From positions 1-13,667 of the forward strand of contig CAJWJQ010000030.1 of assembly GCA_913041905.1 (NCBI GenBank): DNA of 13,667 nucleotides. Direction: 5' to 3'. Under the pieces are notes generated by a model. It ran no database searches. It was not told where the DNA came from and saw only the letters and a program-made list of their open reading frames with translations. Below are positions 1 to 7,092 of this stretch, one piece after another. This DNA is from GCA-2718845 sp913041905 (GTDB lineage Bacteria; Pseudomonadota; Gammaproteobacteria; GCA-002705445; GCA-002716945). The translations under genes and the position numbers were made by a program. Each line of letters opens with the position of its first letter. Within the stretch, counting starts at the first letter, position 1.

Positions 1-116
1 TCTAAGTATGTAGCTGGAATCCCCATTATTTTATGTTTATGATAACTAGAATTCATATTCAATGCTTCTGTCACAATTGTATTAATATTTTCGAATGATT
101 TTGCTGCCCAATACAT
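1..116 (-). CDS. Start of an unrecognised gene, truncated by the window edge
   Basis: An open frame begins with ATG at 116-114 and stays open to the left edge (38 codons, beginning MYWAAKSFEN and containing HKHKIMGIPATYL). The ATG lies one base beyond the TAA of the TonB-dependent receptor gene, so this looks like the third gene of the same minus-strand operon. There is no signal peptide or membrane segment in the visible part, which suggests a cytoplasmic protein. No Shine-Dalgarno sequence is evident, as is also true of the two genes upstream of it. I do not recognise the family from this short N-terminus. The frame could also be fortuitous, since only 38 codons are visible, but the tight junction with the preceding gene supports it. 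Confidence 0.5.
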   Translation of the reverse strand, partial: MYWAAKSFENINTIVTEALNMNSSYHKHKIMGIPATYL

Positions 117-117
117 G

Positions 118-2412
118 TTATTTTGAAATATTGCCAAATTTATATTGAATGGTTATATAAAATGTGCGATTGTTATATTTTTTGTAACTCTGTATATTTG
201 TGACAACATTATTATCAATGATTTCAATATTCTGATCATATATGTCATTATCTAAAATATTAATGGCTTTACATGTCAGCTTCAACCTATCATCATAGAG
301 CGAAATCTGATACGCCATATCCAAATTGAATTTACCTTCGACCGTTCCAGCGGTATTTTTTTTTGATAATTGTTGTGTGCTACTGAGTTCTAAATCTCCT
401 CCGTTAGGCATCTTAAACATACTTATGCCGCGTATTATACCTCCGGATGTATTGCCATTGAGATTATCATCTGTGCCCCCTGTAATCTTTGAGCTATAGT
501 AATTACTTGTAAATATAAAATCCCAAAAAGTCAATGGTGATATTTTCAGCATAATGTCAACACCATTCAAACTTCCTTGTCCTGAGTTATTATATGTAAC
601 ATGATTATTATTAATATCATAATACCCTTGAATTATATCTTTGATATGGTGATGATACAAGCTCAGATCTGTTTTATATTTGTTTTTCGTTAACGAATAA
701 CTTATTTCAAATGCGTCTATAAATTCTGGTTTCAAATTTGGATTACCAACTGTATCAACTAAGCTAACAAATTGATTCTGCGGAAATGGGTCCAGTATCT
801 TCAACTCAGGTCTGTTTACCCTACCACTATAAGCAAACTTCAAATTGGAATATGGGTTAAATATATATGCTAGATGTGCGGAATGATAAACCTGGTCATA
901 ATTATTAGGTGTTTTGGTTGGCGCCCCGGCTACATTAATGATTGTATTTGCTGAGACTTGTTCTAGGCGAACCCCTACCTTTGACCGTAGTTTTTCAGTT
1001 AAAGTAAATGTTCCTGAGCTATAAAGTGCATGAATATTTTCATCATATTGGAAATTATCATTGTTTTCATTATAATTTTTATCATGAGTATTAAAGCGTC
1101 CCTTATATCCTGTTTCATACTTAATGTTATCACTGAGGTTGTGATAATAATCTGCTTTAAAAATTATTTTTCTTAAATCTAGTTGATATCTTGATAAATC
1201 ACTTTGTAAATCTACATTAATTTCATGCAAATCTTTCTCCTGTTCATCATAACTAAATTCTAAAGCCAGTTTAGAGTCATTTAAGAAGTTTTTATAAAAA
1301 CCTAACTCATACACCTGAGCAAAACCATCATTTTGAGAATCAACTTGATAGGGGCCGCTTAGATTCCCGTAATAATGGGTAGTATTAAGATCATTTTGGT
1401 AGTGTTTGGTAAATTTTGCTTCACTGGTAAAGAGCATTCTGTCTGATATATCATATTTTGCACCAAAATTCATAAAATACAGTTCATTATCTTTAAAATG
1501 TTGGGAATTTAAACTATCTGAAATATTTTCAATATAGTATCCATTACTCTTTTGTTCTATCATTTCACCGCTAAACTTGGAAAAAATATTGAGTTTATTG
1601 TTGCGATAACTAAGTATTGAGCCTAGGTTGAGTTTATTTGTATTCCCTATGTTAATGGATAGTTCTCCATTATGACCAGATGCTTTTTCCTCTTTCAAAA
1701 TAATATTTACAATTCCTGTCATCCCATCAGGATCATATTCAGCAGAAGGACTAGTGATAATCTCTACTCGATCAATCATAGCTGCTGGGACTGGGACCGC
1801 AACAGCGCAGGATTTTCTTTCATCCCCTATTATCCCAGCCCTTTTTCCATTTATTAATACAGCTACATTTTCAGATCCTCTGAGTGATACTTCACCATTT
1901 GGACCCAAATCTAGAGATGGTACCTTTTTCATTACATCGCAGCAGGTCCCCCCGGAAGTTGTTTTCATTTGATCAATTACATATATTTTTTTATCTACTG
2001 TAGCTTCATACAATGGCCTTTCTGCGTTTACTTCTACTGCAGAAATTTTCAGCTCTTTTGGTTGAATCGATATAGTGCCTAAATCAAATATTGTAGATAA
2101 AGATGGATCAAATGTAAAATCATTTCCTATTGAAGGTGTAAAACCAATAAATTGAACTTCAATTAGATAATTTCCTTTTTCAGAATTGCTTAAAATGAAA
2201 TATCCATCGATGTCAGTTAATTGACCAGATATGATTTTATTTGATTGCTTATCAATTAGTGTTACAGATGCATATTGAATAGGTTTATTTGTTTCACTAT
2301 TAGTAACAGTGCCAACAATTATTGCATTATTTTCAACCAATGACTTAGTTTCAGCAAAAATAAAATGCAGCATAAGTAGTATGAATAGAAATCCATTTCT
2401 GATTAATTTCAT
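118..2412 (-). CDS. TonB-dependent outer-membrane receptor (CarboxypepD_reg-like, plug, beta-barrel)
   Basis: 764-residue outer-membrane receptor. Numbering is from the ATG at 2412; a TTG two codons upstream is possible but less likely, because the ATG overlaps the stop of the HMA gene as ATGA, which fits translational coupling. A signal peptide (about residues 1-20, basic MKLIRNG then a hydrophobic run) is followed by a carboxypeptidase-regulatory-like beta domain (about 30-100: GTVTNSETNKPIQYASVTL and TDIDGYF). The plug follows (about 140-240: VSLRGSENVAVLINGK, then IITSPSAEYDPDGMTGIVNI) and then a long beta-barrel of the outer-membrane beta-barrel protein family, ending in KFGNISK. The usual role is energised uptake, or binding, of a ligand across the outer membrane. 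The ligand is not readable from sequence. The plug is odd: it has Cys157-Cys158 (TCCDVM) and Cys202 where relatives usually have small residues. Together with the HMA lipoprotein next door this points to a thiophilic metal or metal complex, as an inference. Confidence 0.92.
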   Translation of the reverse strand: MKLIRNGFLFILLMLHFIFAETKSLVENNAIIVGTVTNSETNKPIQYASVTLIDKQSNKIISGQLTDIDGYFILSNSEKGNYLIEVQFIGFTPSIGNDFTFDPSLSTIFDLGTISIQPKELKISAVEVNAERPLYEATVDKKIYVIDQMKTTSGGTCCDVMKKVPSLDLGPNGEVSLRGSENVAVLINGKRAGIIGDERKSCAVAVPVPAAMIDRVEIITSPSAEYDPDGMTGIVNIILKEEKASGHNGELSINIGNTNKLNLGSILSYRNNKLNIFSKFSGEMIEQKSNGYYIENISDSLNSQHFKDNELYFMNFGAKYDISDRMLFTSEAKFTKHYQNDLNTTHYYGNLSGPYQVDSQNDGFAQVYELGFYKNFLNDSKLALEFSYDEQEKDLHEINVDLQSDLSRYQLDLRKIIFKADYYHNLSDNIKYETGYKGRFNTHDKNYNENNDNFQYDENIHALYSSGTFTLTEKLRSKVGVRLEQVSANTIINVAGAPTKTPNNYDQVYHSAHLAYIFNPYSNLKFAYSGRVNRPELKILDPFPQNQFVSLVDTVGNPNLKPEFIDAFEISYSLTKNKYKTDLSLYHHHIKDIIQGYYDINNNHVTYNNSGQGSLNGVDIMLKISPLTFWDFIFTSNYYSSKITGGTDDNLNGNTSGGIIRGISMFKMPNGGDLELSSTQQLSKKNTAGTVEGKFNLDMAYQISLYDDRLKLTCKAINILDNDIYDQNIEIIDNNVVTNIQSYKKYNNRTFYITIQYKFGNISK

Positions 2413-2753
2413 TGCCAACTGCTTTTTCTATCTTTGGGAAGACGGCAACACATATGAAGATTTATATACGCGGCTGAATCAGCTTCTACTTCATTGGCTT
2501 GATATCCGCTTTTTGCAATAATAAGTTCTAGATCATCTAGGGCAATTCTATTAGATTTGTAAGTAACTTCTGTTTGATAATTTAATATATCTACTGTTGC
2601 TGACTTTACTCCCTTAACTGATAATAAATTTGATTCTATAGTTTTCTTACACATTCCACATTGAGTTGTTGGGGTTTTAATTATTGCTGTGTTATATGAT
2701 GGAGGGGCAGCACATCCCCATATCAAGAAAATAATATATAATAAATAATTCAT
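2409..2753 (-). CDS. Heavy-metal-associated (HMA) domain lipoprotein
   Basis: 114-residue protein with a short hydrophobic N-terminus ending in IWGC (Cys14). This looks like a lipoprotein signal, although Trp at -2 is unusual for a lipobox. Residues about 23-88 form an HMA fold: the metal-binding CGMC (Cys32, Cys35) in TTQCGMCKKTIESNLLSVKG, the typical VKSATVDILNYQTEVTYKS strand, and LDDLELIIAKSGYQ. HMA domains bind Cu(I), Hg(II) or other soft metals and pass them to partners. The C-terminus carries a second thiol cluster, HMCCRLP (His100, Cys102, Cys103), which a minimal HMA chaperone lacks. It is the first gene of a minus-strand operon and its stop overlaps the receptor start. It is probably periplasm-facing or outer-membrane anchored, delivering or sensing metal for the receptor. 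The metal cannot be assigned. A TTGACA-N16-TTTAAT promoter lies upstream. Confidence 0.85.
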   Translation of the reverse strand: MNYLLYIIFLIWGCAAPPSYNTAIIKTPTTQCGMCKKTIESNLLSVKGVKSATVDILNYQTEVTYKSNRIALDDLELIIAKSGYQANEVEADSAAYINLHMCCRLPKDRKSSWQ

Positions 2754-2772
2754 AAATCAATTTTTTATTAAC

Positions 2773-2800
2773 ATTAAATAAATATCTTGGATAATGTCAA
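2773..2800 (-). promoter_or_regulatory. Candidate sigma-70-type promoter for the HMA lipoprotein operon
   Basis: On the minus strand, TTGACA (2800-2795) is followed after 16 bases by TTTAAT (2778-2773), a 6/6 and 5/6 match to the general bacterial -35 and -10 consensus. The predicted transcript would start about 13-15 bases upstream of the HMA ATG. Operator-like site 2816-2836 lies just upstream of the -35 box. AT-rich DNA makes chance -10 matches common, but the exact TTGACA is less likely to arise by chance. Confidence 0.5.
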
Positions 2801-2815
2801 TAGCCATATCATAAT

Positions 2816-2836
2816 ATAGGACAACTATATCTAAAT
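2816..2836. promoter_or_regulatory. Putative Rrf2 operator, site A (divergent HMA/RND region)
   Basis: The core AGGACA-ACTA-TATCTA (2818-2833) is preceded by AT, matching ATAGGAYA-N3-ATATCY, which is also found upstream of the Rrf2 gene (site B) and upstream of the cupredoxin operon (site C). The half-site TATCCTA follows at 2836-2842, so two overlapping sites may be present, or a wider TAGGA...TCCTA repeat. Its position allows control of the HMA/receptor operon (63 bases upstream of that start), of the RND exporter, or of both. Assignment to the Rrf2 protein is inferred from the recurrence and linkage. Confidence 0.5.
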
Positions 2837-2919
2837 ATCCTAATACTAACCGAAAAAATCAACCTCTTTTGACCGACGTGAAATTGAAAAGCATTTTTTA
2901 TAAAACCTTTTTTTTTTGT

Positions 2920-2935
2920 AGATTATAGATAATCT
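2920..2935. repeat. Short palindrome AGATTAT-AG-ATAATCT before the RND gene
   Basis: Seven-base perfect inverted arms are separated by two bases and end 13 bases before the exporter ATG. The sequence differs from the ATAGGAYA-N3-ATATCY sites, so it could be an operator for another regulator or a small RNA hairpin near the ribosome-binding region. No Shine-Dalgarno sequence is visible between it and the ATG. AT-rich composition makes a chance origin possible. Confidence 0.3.
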
Positions 2936-2948
2936 TAGTATTAACTAA

Positions 2949-5270
2949 ATGTTTAAAAAAATTACCCGCAACCTAATTACAAAAGTTCTAAAATACCCAA
3001 AAATTGTTATAATCTTAACTACGCTGTTATCTATTTTGTTAATAAGTGGCATGGGGTTTATACAACAAGACGAAGACCTGAAACAGTTATTACCTAGTGA
3101 TATGCCTTCAATAGTTACTTTCAATGAAATTGAAGATGAATTTGGAAATTTTGAATTTATGTATCTTGCAATTGGGAATATTGGCGAGTCTGTTTTCAAT
3201 CCAGAAGTTTTTAATATCGCATGGAATTTATCAAATGATATTGAGCAATTAGATGAGTGTGATGAAGTTGTATCTATTAGTAATTCAACTAGGTTATATT
3301 TTGATGAGATTGATAGTTCTATGGTTATTTCTGATTTAGTTCAAAAAATGAATTTAACTCAAAAAGAAATTGATGAAATAAAAGAATACTTAGATAAAAA
3401 TAATGTAGTTAAAGATAGACTAGTTAGTAAAAATAATGATTACTTAAATTTTTTAATAAGGCCTGCCAATAGTCATATATATACTGCTCTTTCAGATTCA
3501 ATAAAGCAGATAGCAAACAGATATACAGATAACGATGATAGTTATAAATACGAAACACATATGGGAGGACAGTCTTATTTTGCTGGGATTATACCAGGTA
3601 TTGTAACAAACGAAGTTAAAATCTTAATTTTATCTGGATTTCTAATTATGATATTTATCTTATTAATTAATCTAAAAAATATTTATGCAGTATTGCTTAT
3701 TGTTATAACTACAATACTTTCACTTCTATCAATGTTAGGTTTTATGGGATGGGTATACCATTTCACTTCTTCAAAATCATTTTATTTCACACTCAATAAT
3801 GCATCTATGCCTATACTATTATTAACAATTGCAAATTCTGATGGTGTACATATCATTAGTAGATTCTTTAAAGAGTTAAGACATTCAAAAAATAAAATTA
3901 CATCAATCGCTAATACATGTAAACATATGTGTATGCCAATTATTCTGACCTCTATTACAACAATGCTAGCCTTTTTATCATTGCTTATTTCTCCTATAAA
4001 AGGTATGAATGGATATGGAATAACAATTGCTTTCGGAATATTTTGGGCATGTTTATTATCTTTAACATTTTTACCTGCAATAATTTCATTGATAAAATGG
4101 AACCCGAACTCTAAATCAATCACAAAACCAAGTTTAATTGAATTATATATAAATAAATTTTCTATACATGTTAAAAAGAATCCAAAAAGAATACTATCTA
4201 TTGGTGGAAGTGTTGTTGCAATAGCTACAATAGGTCTATTTTTTGTGAAGGTTGAAGTAAATATGGTAGAAATGTTTCAAAAAGGGACTGTTATTAGAGA
4301 TTCTGCAACTTTTTTAGATGAAAATATGACAGGGAATTTGAATGTACTTATTAAAGCTCATTCTAAAAGTGGTAAAAATGGTTTAAATAACCCCGAGAAT
4401 TTAAAAGACCTTGAAAAACTTGAAATTTATCTTAATAGCATAGATGAAGTAACCTCAACAATTAGTATAACTGAAGTTGTAAAAGAAATGCATAAAACAA
4501 TAATGGATGGGAACGATGATTATAGAACTATCCCAGAATCAAGGGCTAAAATTAACAATCTTTTTTTTCTATACTATATGAATGAAGATGCAGATTTAAA
4601 CTCACTCATCAATGAAGAGAATGATGTAGCAATTATAACGTCATTATTGAAAACATTTCCTACTACTAAGATGGATGAATATAGGCATGATATTAAGGAG
4701 TTTATTGATAATGAAATTTTAATTACTAATAATGATCTTGTATTTGAAATATCTGGGATGATGGCATTTTTTTCTGATTTTATTAAACTTGTAATAGAAT
4801 CTACTGCATTGAGTATTGCTGCTTCAATTATATTAATTTTCATAGTATCTTCTGTATTTTTTCAATCTTGGATTTTCGGGATTCTATCAATAATAACTTT
4901 ATTCTCTGCTGTAGTTATGAATTATGGATTTATGGGAATTTTTGGTATTGAACTAACACATATTACAATTGTACTTAGCTCTATAATTATTGGGGTTGGT
5001 GTTGATTTTTCTATACATTATATTTCAGAGTATAAAAAAATAAAACAAAATAAAACTAATAATAAAACAATAAAAACAATAGAAAAAGTTGGACATCCTA
5101 TAATTTTAGATGCATGTTCTAATATGGGTTTTGCAGCTTTGCTTTTTTCAACAATTATACCCTTGTCAGCTGTTGGTGGATTGATGATATTTGCAATGGT
5201 CGCTTGTAGTATGGGAACACTTACAATATTAGCATCATCTATTGAAATATTTAAAGATAAAATTTATTAA
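2949..5270 (+). CDS. RND-superfamily exporter (MMPL/HAE3-type)
   Basis: 773-residue inner-membrane transporter with the duplicated RND plan. TM1 is at about 18-38. A large periplasmic loop begins with DEDLKQLLPSDMPSIVTFNEIEDEFG, typical of HAE3/MMPL proteins. A block of helices spans about 220-385, a second loop about 430-610, and a second helix block extends from about 615 to the end. The proton-relay regions are visible as IANSDGVHIISRFF (about 292-305, first half) and GVGVDFSIHYISEY (about 681-694, second half), each with a membrane Asp. At about 770 residues it is the size of HAE3 exporters and shorter than HAE1 (AcrB-type) pumps. Such proteins move lipids, hopanoids or other hydrophobic molecules by proton antiport; the substrate is unknown here. 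No membrane-fusion or TolC-like partner is adjacent. The gene ends 71 bases before the Rrf2 ATG and may be co-regulated with it. The start has no clear Shine-Dalgarno sequence but fits the family N-terminus. Confidence 0.9.
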   Translation: MFKKITRNLITKVLKYPKIVIILTTLLSILLISGMGFIQQDEDLKQLLPSDMPSIVTFNEIEDEFGNFEFMYLAIGNIGESVFNPEVFNIAWNLSNDIEQLDECDEVVSISNSTRLYFDEIDSSMVISDLVQKMNLTQKEIDEIKEYLDKNNVVKDRLVSKNNDYLNFLIRPANSHIYTALSDSIKQIANRYTDNDDSYKYETHMGGQSYFAGIIPGIVTNEVKILILSGFLIMIFILLINLKNIYAVLLIVITTILSLLSMLGFMGWVYHFTSSKSFYFTLNNASMPILLLTIANSDGVHIISRFFKELRHSKNKITSIANTCKHMCMPIILTSITTMLAFLSLLISPIKGMNGYGITIAFGIFWACLLSLTFLPAIISLIKWNPNSKSITKPSLIELYINKFSIHVKKNPKRILSIGGSVVAIATIGLFFVKVEVNMVEMFQKGTVIRDSATFLDENMTGNLNVLIKAHSKSGKNGLNNPENLKDLEKLEIYLNSIDEVTSTISITEVVKEMHKTIMDGNDDYRTIPESRAKINNLFFLYYMNEDADLNSLINEENDVAIITSLLKTFPTTKMDEYRHDIKEFIDNEILITNNDLVFEISGMMAFFSDFIKLVIESTALSIAASIILIFIVSSVFFQSWIFGILSIITLFSAVVMNYGFMGIFGIELTHITIVLSSIIIGVGVDFSIHYISEYKKIKQNKTNNKTIKTIEKVGHPIILDACSNMGFAALLFSTIIPLSAVGGLMIFAMVACSMGTLTILASSIEIFKDKIY

Positions 5271-5283
5271 TAAATTATTCATA

Positions 5284-5304
5284 ATAGGACATATATATCT
5301 TGTT
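5284..5304. promoter_or_regulatory. Putative Rrf2 operator, site B (autoregulatory)
   Basis: The core AGGACA-TATA-TATCTT (5286-5301), preceded by AT, matches sites A and C. It lies between the RND stop (5270) and the Rrf2 ATG (5342), where many Rrf2-family genes have an autoregulatory site. A TTG at 5300-5302 that could extend the Rrf2 frame falls inside this site, another reason to prefer the later start. Confidence 0.55.
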
Positions 5305-5341
5305 TAAGATAAGATTTGTAGTTAATTTTTATTCAATATCT

Positions 5342-5803
5342 ATGAGTTTACATTTAAACATCTTTTCAGAATCTACTAAGCATGCTATCCAAGCTATGAT
5401 ATATCTATCATTACATAGAGATAAACCCATATTAGTGAGAACTATTTCTGAATATTATTCTATTCCATTGTTTTATTTAGCTAAAATAATTCAGATTTTA
5501 GTAAAACATAACCTTGTAACTTCTATGAAGGGAAGAGGAGGGGGCGTTATGCTTAAAAAGTCTCCAAAAAAAATATTTGTATCTAATGTTGTTGAAGCTA
5601 TTGAAGGTAAAAATATTGATAAGGAAGAGTGTGTTTATGGATTAGATGTGTGTTCGGATTCAGTCCCTTGTCCAATTCACAAAACATGGAAGAAACTGAA
5701 ACCTGAAATTGTAGATGTGCTAATCAATCAAAATTTTGAAACACTGTCTAACGATCTTATTGAAAAGCATGATATATTGTCAAATAATAAATCTAAAAAA
5801 TGA
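5342..5803 (+). CDS. Rrf2-family transcriptional regulator with Fe-S cysteine motif
   Basis: 153-residue DNA-binding regulator. The N-terminal winged helix-turn-helix reads MSLHLNIFSESTKHAIQAMIYLSLHR, then a recognition segment (SEYYSIPLFYLAKIIQIL) and the wing SMKGRGGGVML (61-71). The dimerisation helix leads into the cluster motif C97-x6-C104-x5-C110-P-I-H113, resembling IscR/NsrR-type Rrf2 proteins that hold a [2Fe-2S] or [4Fe-4S] cluster and sense iron-sulfur status, O2, NO or redox stress. The ATG at 5342 is chosen because the alignable family N-terminus begins there; an in-frame TTG at 5300 would add 14 atypical residues and overlap operator site B. It sits downstream of the exporter and upstream of the cupredoxin operon, and similar palindromes lie at all three promoters. 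Which cluster it binds and whether it represses or activates cannot be read from sequence. Confidence 0.9.
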   Translation: MSLHLNIFSESTKHAIQAMIYLSLHRDKPILVRTISEYYSIPLFYLAKIIQILVKHNLVTSMKGRGGGVMLKKSPKKIFVSNVVEAIEGKNIDKEECVYGLDVCSDSVPCPIHKTWKKLKPEIVDVLINQNFETLSNDLIEKHDILSNNKSKK

Positions 5804-5951
5804 TGATATGTATTTTTTTATTGGTGAATAACAGCAATAACATGTTTTCCCGCATTTAATTTACAAATTTGCAATACATCCTCTACTCTGCATTATAAGA
5901 ACGCTTCTGTGGCTTATTGCAGCTCCTAATTATTTTTCTAGAAAAAGCATA

Positions 5952-6016
5952 TGGCTTAAGAAAATAAAAAGAAAAATTTACTATAATTATTAACATTGTT
6001 AGCTTTCCTTAAGCCA
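5952..6016. repeat. Inverted repeat TGGCTTAAG ... CTTAAGCCA
   Basis: Perfect 9-base arms at 5952-5960 and 6008-6016, with three further A:T pairs inside after one mismatch, separated by a 47-base AT-rich segment. It might fold in RNA, or be a remnant of an element end or a decayed gene. There is no T-run immediately after the right arm, so it is not a normal terminator. Function unknown. Confidence 0.35.
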
Positions 6017-6175
6017 AGGGAAATAGTCTGATAAATAATATTCAACACAATTTTTTGTTATGAAGCACCTAGCCTATTTTTGATACATTCTCCAATAGCA
6101 ATAAGCCGCATCATCAATATGATTGCATTCACAATGATTCTAGATCTTCAATAAATTTTATGTATTTTTTTGTTA

Positions 6176-6208
6176 TATAATAATACAATAGGATACTAAT
6201 ATCCTAAT
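6176..6208 (+). promoter_or_regulatory. Putative promoter -10 box and Rrf2 operator, site C
   Basis: TATAAT at 6176-6181 is followed seven bases later by TAGGATA-CTAA-TATCCTA (6189-6206), an inverted repeat with perfect 7-base arms and a 4-base spacer. It is the best of the three sites matching ATAGGAYA-N3-ATATCY. The operator would cover the predicted transcription start, a standard place for a repressor. No good -35 box is seen 16-18 bases upstream of the TATAAT, so the promoter call is weaker than the palindrome itself. The downstream gene starts at 6380, leaving a long leader. Confidence 0.6.
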
Positions 6209-6254
6209 ATAGTATATTACTGTTAGTATGAGGACCTTAATAATTATAATGTAA

Positions 6255-6306
6255 AGGAGTATCGCAGATAGAATTAGTATTTCTAGTAGGATATATTTTT
6301 ACTCCT
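6255..6306 (+). other. Possible structured 5-prime leader of the cupredoxin operon
   Basis: AGGAGTA (6255-6261) and TACTCCT (6300-6306) are perfect inverted arms. They enclose a second hairpin, TAGAA (6269-6273) with TTCTA (6281-6285). The outer left arm overlaps a Shine-Dalgarno-like AAAGGAG immediately after a tiny frame, ATG at 6228 to TAA at 6252-6254 (8 codons). This could be a leader RNA fold, or chance in AT-rich DNA. It does not match a riboswitch class that I recognise. Confidence 0.25.
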
Positions 6307-6379
6307 GAATAGCATGATTAGTCAGTAGAGCGTGTGTTAAAAACATTAATAAAAAAATAAGAATGAAAAAGGAAAATAT

Positions 6380-7075
6380 ATGATCAAAAAAATAATAGCA
6401 ACTTTAATTATATGTTCATTCGTCCTATCAGGAACATTAAAAGGAAATATTAAATATGAAGGTAAAGTCCCAAATAAAAAATCACTTAAAATGGATTCAG
6501 ACCCTGTATGTGGGAATGCGCATAAAGGAAATGTTCAATCTCAAAGTTTTGTAGTTGATAGTAATAATAATTTACAAAATGTATTAATCTGGATTAAAGA
6601 TGTGAATTACAGTGGCCCTATCCCTGACAATAATAAAATTATTGACCAAGTAGGGTGTGTATATAAACCTCGTATTTTAGGTATTATGAAAGGTCAAGAA
6701 CTATTGATTAAAAATAGTGATGCAACACTACATAATGTGCATTCTTATTCAAAAAATAATACTTCATTCAATTTTGCTATGCCTAAGGTGGTGAAAGAGA
6801 AAAAAACTATATTTACTAAGGCTGAAGATCCATTCCATATTAAATGTGATGTTCATCCATGGATGAAGTCTTGGGTAGCAGTTTTTGATCATCCGTATTA
6901 TGCAATCACTGATGAAAATGGTGATTATATGATTGAAAATATTCCTGAAGGAGAATACACTGTTGTAGCATTTCAAGAAAAATTTAAATTGAAAGGCATT
7001 ATAGAAAAAAAGGTTATAATAAATAATGATAAAGCTTCTGAGCTTAATTTCAAATTTGTTAGAAATAAAAAATAA
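6380..7075 (+). CDS. Secreted cupredoxin-like copper protein with carboxypeptidase-regulatory-like C-terminus
   Basis: 231-residue exported protein. The signal peptide is about residues 1-18 (MIKKIIATLIICSFVLSG). The central region has the ligand layout of a type 1 copper site: His118 (or His121) in NSDATLHNVHSY, then Cys156, His159 and Met162 in KCDVHPWM. Two further cysteines occur in DPVCGNAH (Cys44) and QVGCVYKP (Cys93) and could form a disulfide or a second site. The C-terminal part (about 172-229: YYAITDENGDYMIENIPEGEYTVVAFQE) is a carboxypeptidase-regulatory-like beta domain. Likely role: periplasmic or envelope electron carrier or copper binder; the partner is unknown. It is the first gene of a seven-gene operon, 17 bases ahead of the VOC gene. 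The start has AAGGA about six bases upstream. A long leader with operator site C suggests Rrf2 control. Confidence 0.85.
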   Translation: MIKKIIATLIICSFVLSGTLKGNIKYEGKVPNKKSLKMDSDPVCGNAHKGNVQSQSFVVDSNNNLQNVLIWIKDVNYSGPIPDNNKIIDQVGCVYKPRILGIMKGQELLIKNSDATLHNVHSYSKNNTSFNFAMPKVVKEKKTIFTKAEDPFHIKCDVHPWMKSWVAVFDHPYYAITDENGDYMIENIPEGEYTVVAFQEKFKLKGIIEKKVIINNDKASELNFKFVRNKK

Positions 7076-7092
7076 AAAAAGAAAGAACAATT

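Larger units (their letters stand above)
5804..6379. other. 576-base intergenic region: operator, leader and possible gene remnant
   Basis: No plausible intact gene is seen on either strand. The left part (5804-6060) shows a weak TTATTG/CAATAA hairpin just after the Rrf2 gene and a 9-base inverted repeat (5952-5960 with 6008-6016), but no convincing terminator with a T-run. On the minus strand around 6058-6170 there are short broken frames that resemble part of a HepT-like protein, with low confidence. The right part holds a TATAAT-like box (6176-6181), the perfect palindromic operator site C (6189-6206), and a roughly 170-base leader with nested inverted repeats (6255-6306) before the cupredoxin start. 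No known riboswitch was recognised. Confidence 0.6.

Noticed and set aside
3782..4123. A 113-codon open frame on the minus strand inside the exporter gene
   Set aside because: It lies wholly opposite a well-supported RND coding frame and encodes nothing recognisable, so it is an antisense shadow. The same applies to the frames opposite HPPD, the VOC gene and the receptor.
6288..6306. A possible fourth Rrf2 site, AGGATATA...TACTCCT
   Set aside because: The outer AGGA and TCCT are separated by 11 bases instead of 8, and the ATATC half is missing. It is better explained as part of the leader inverted repeat.
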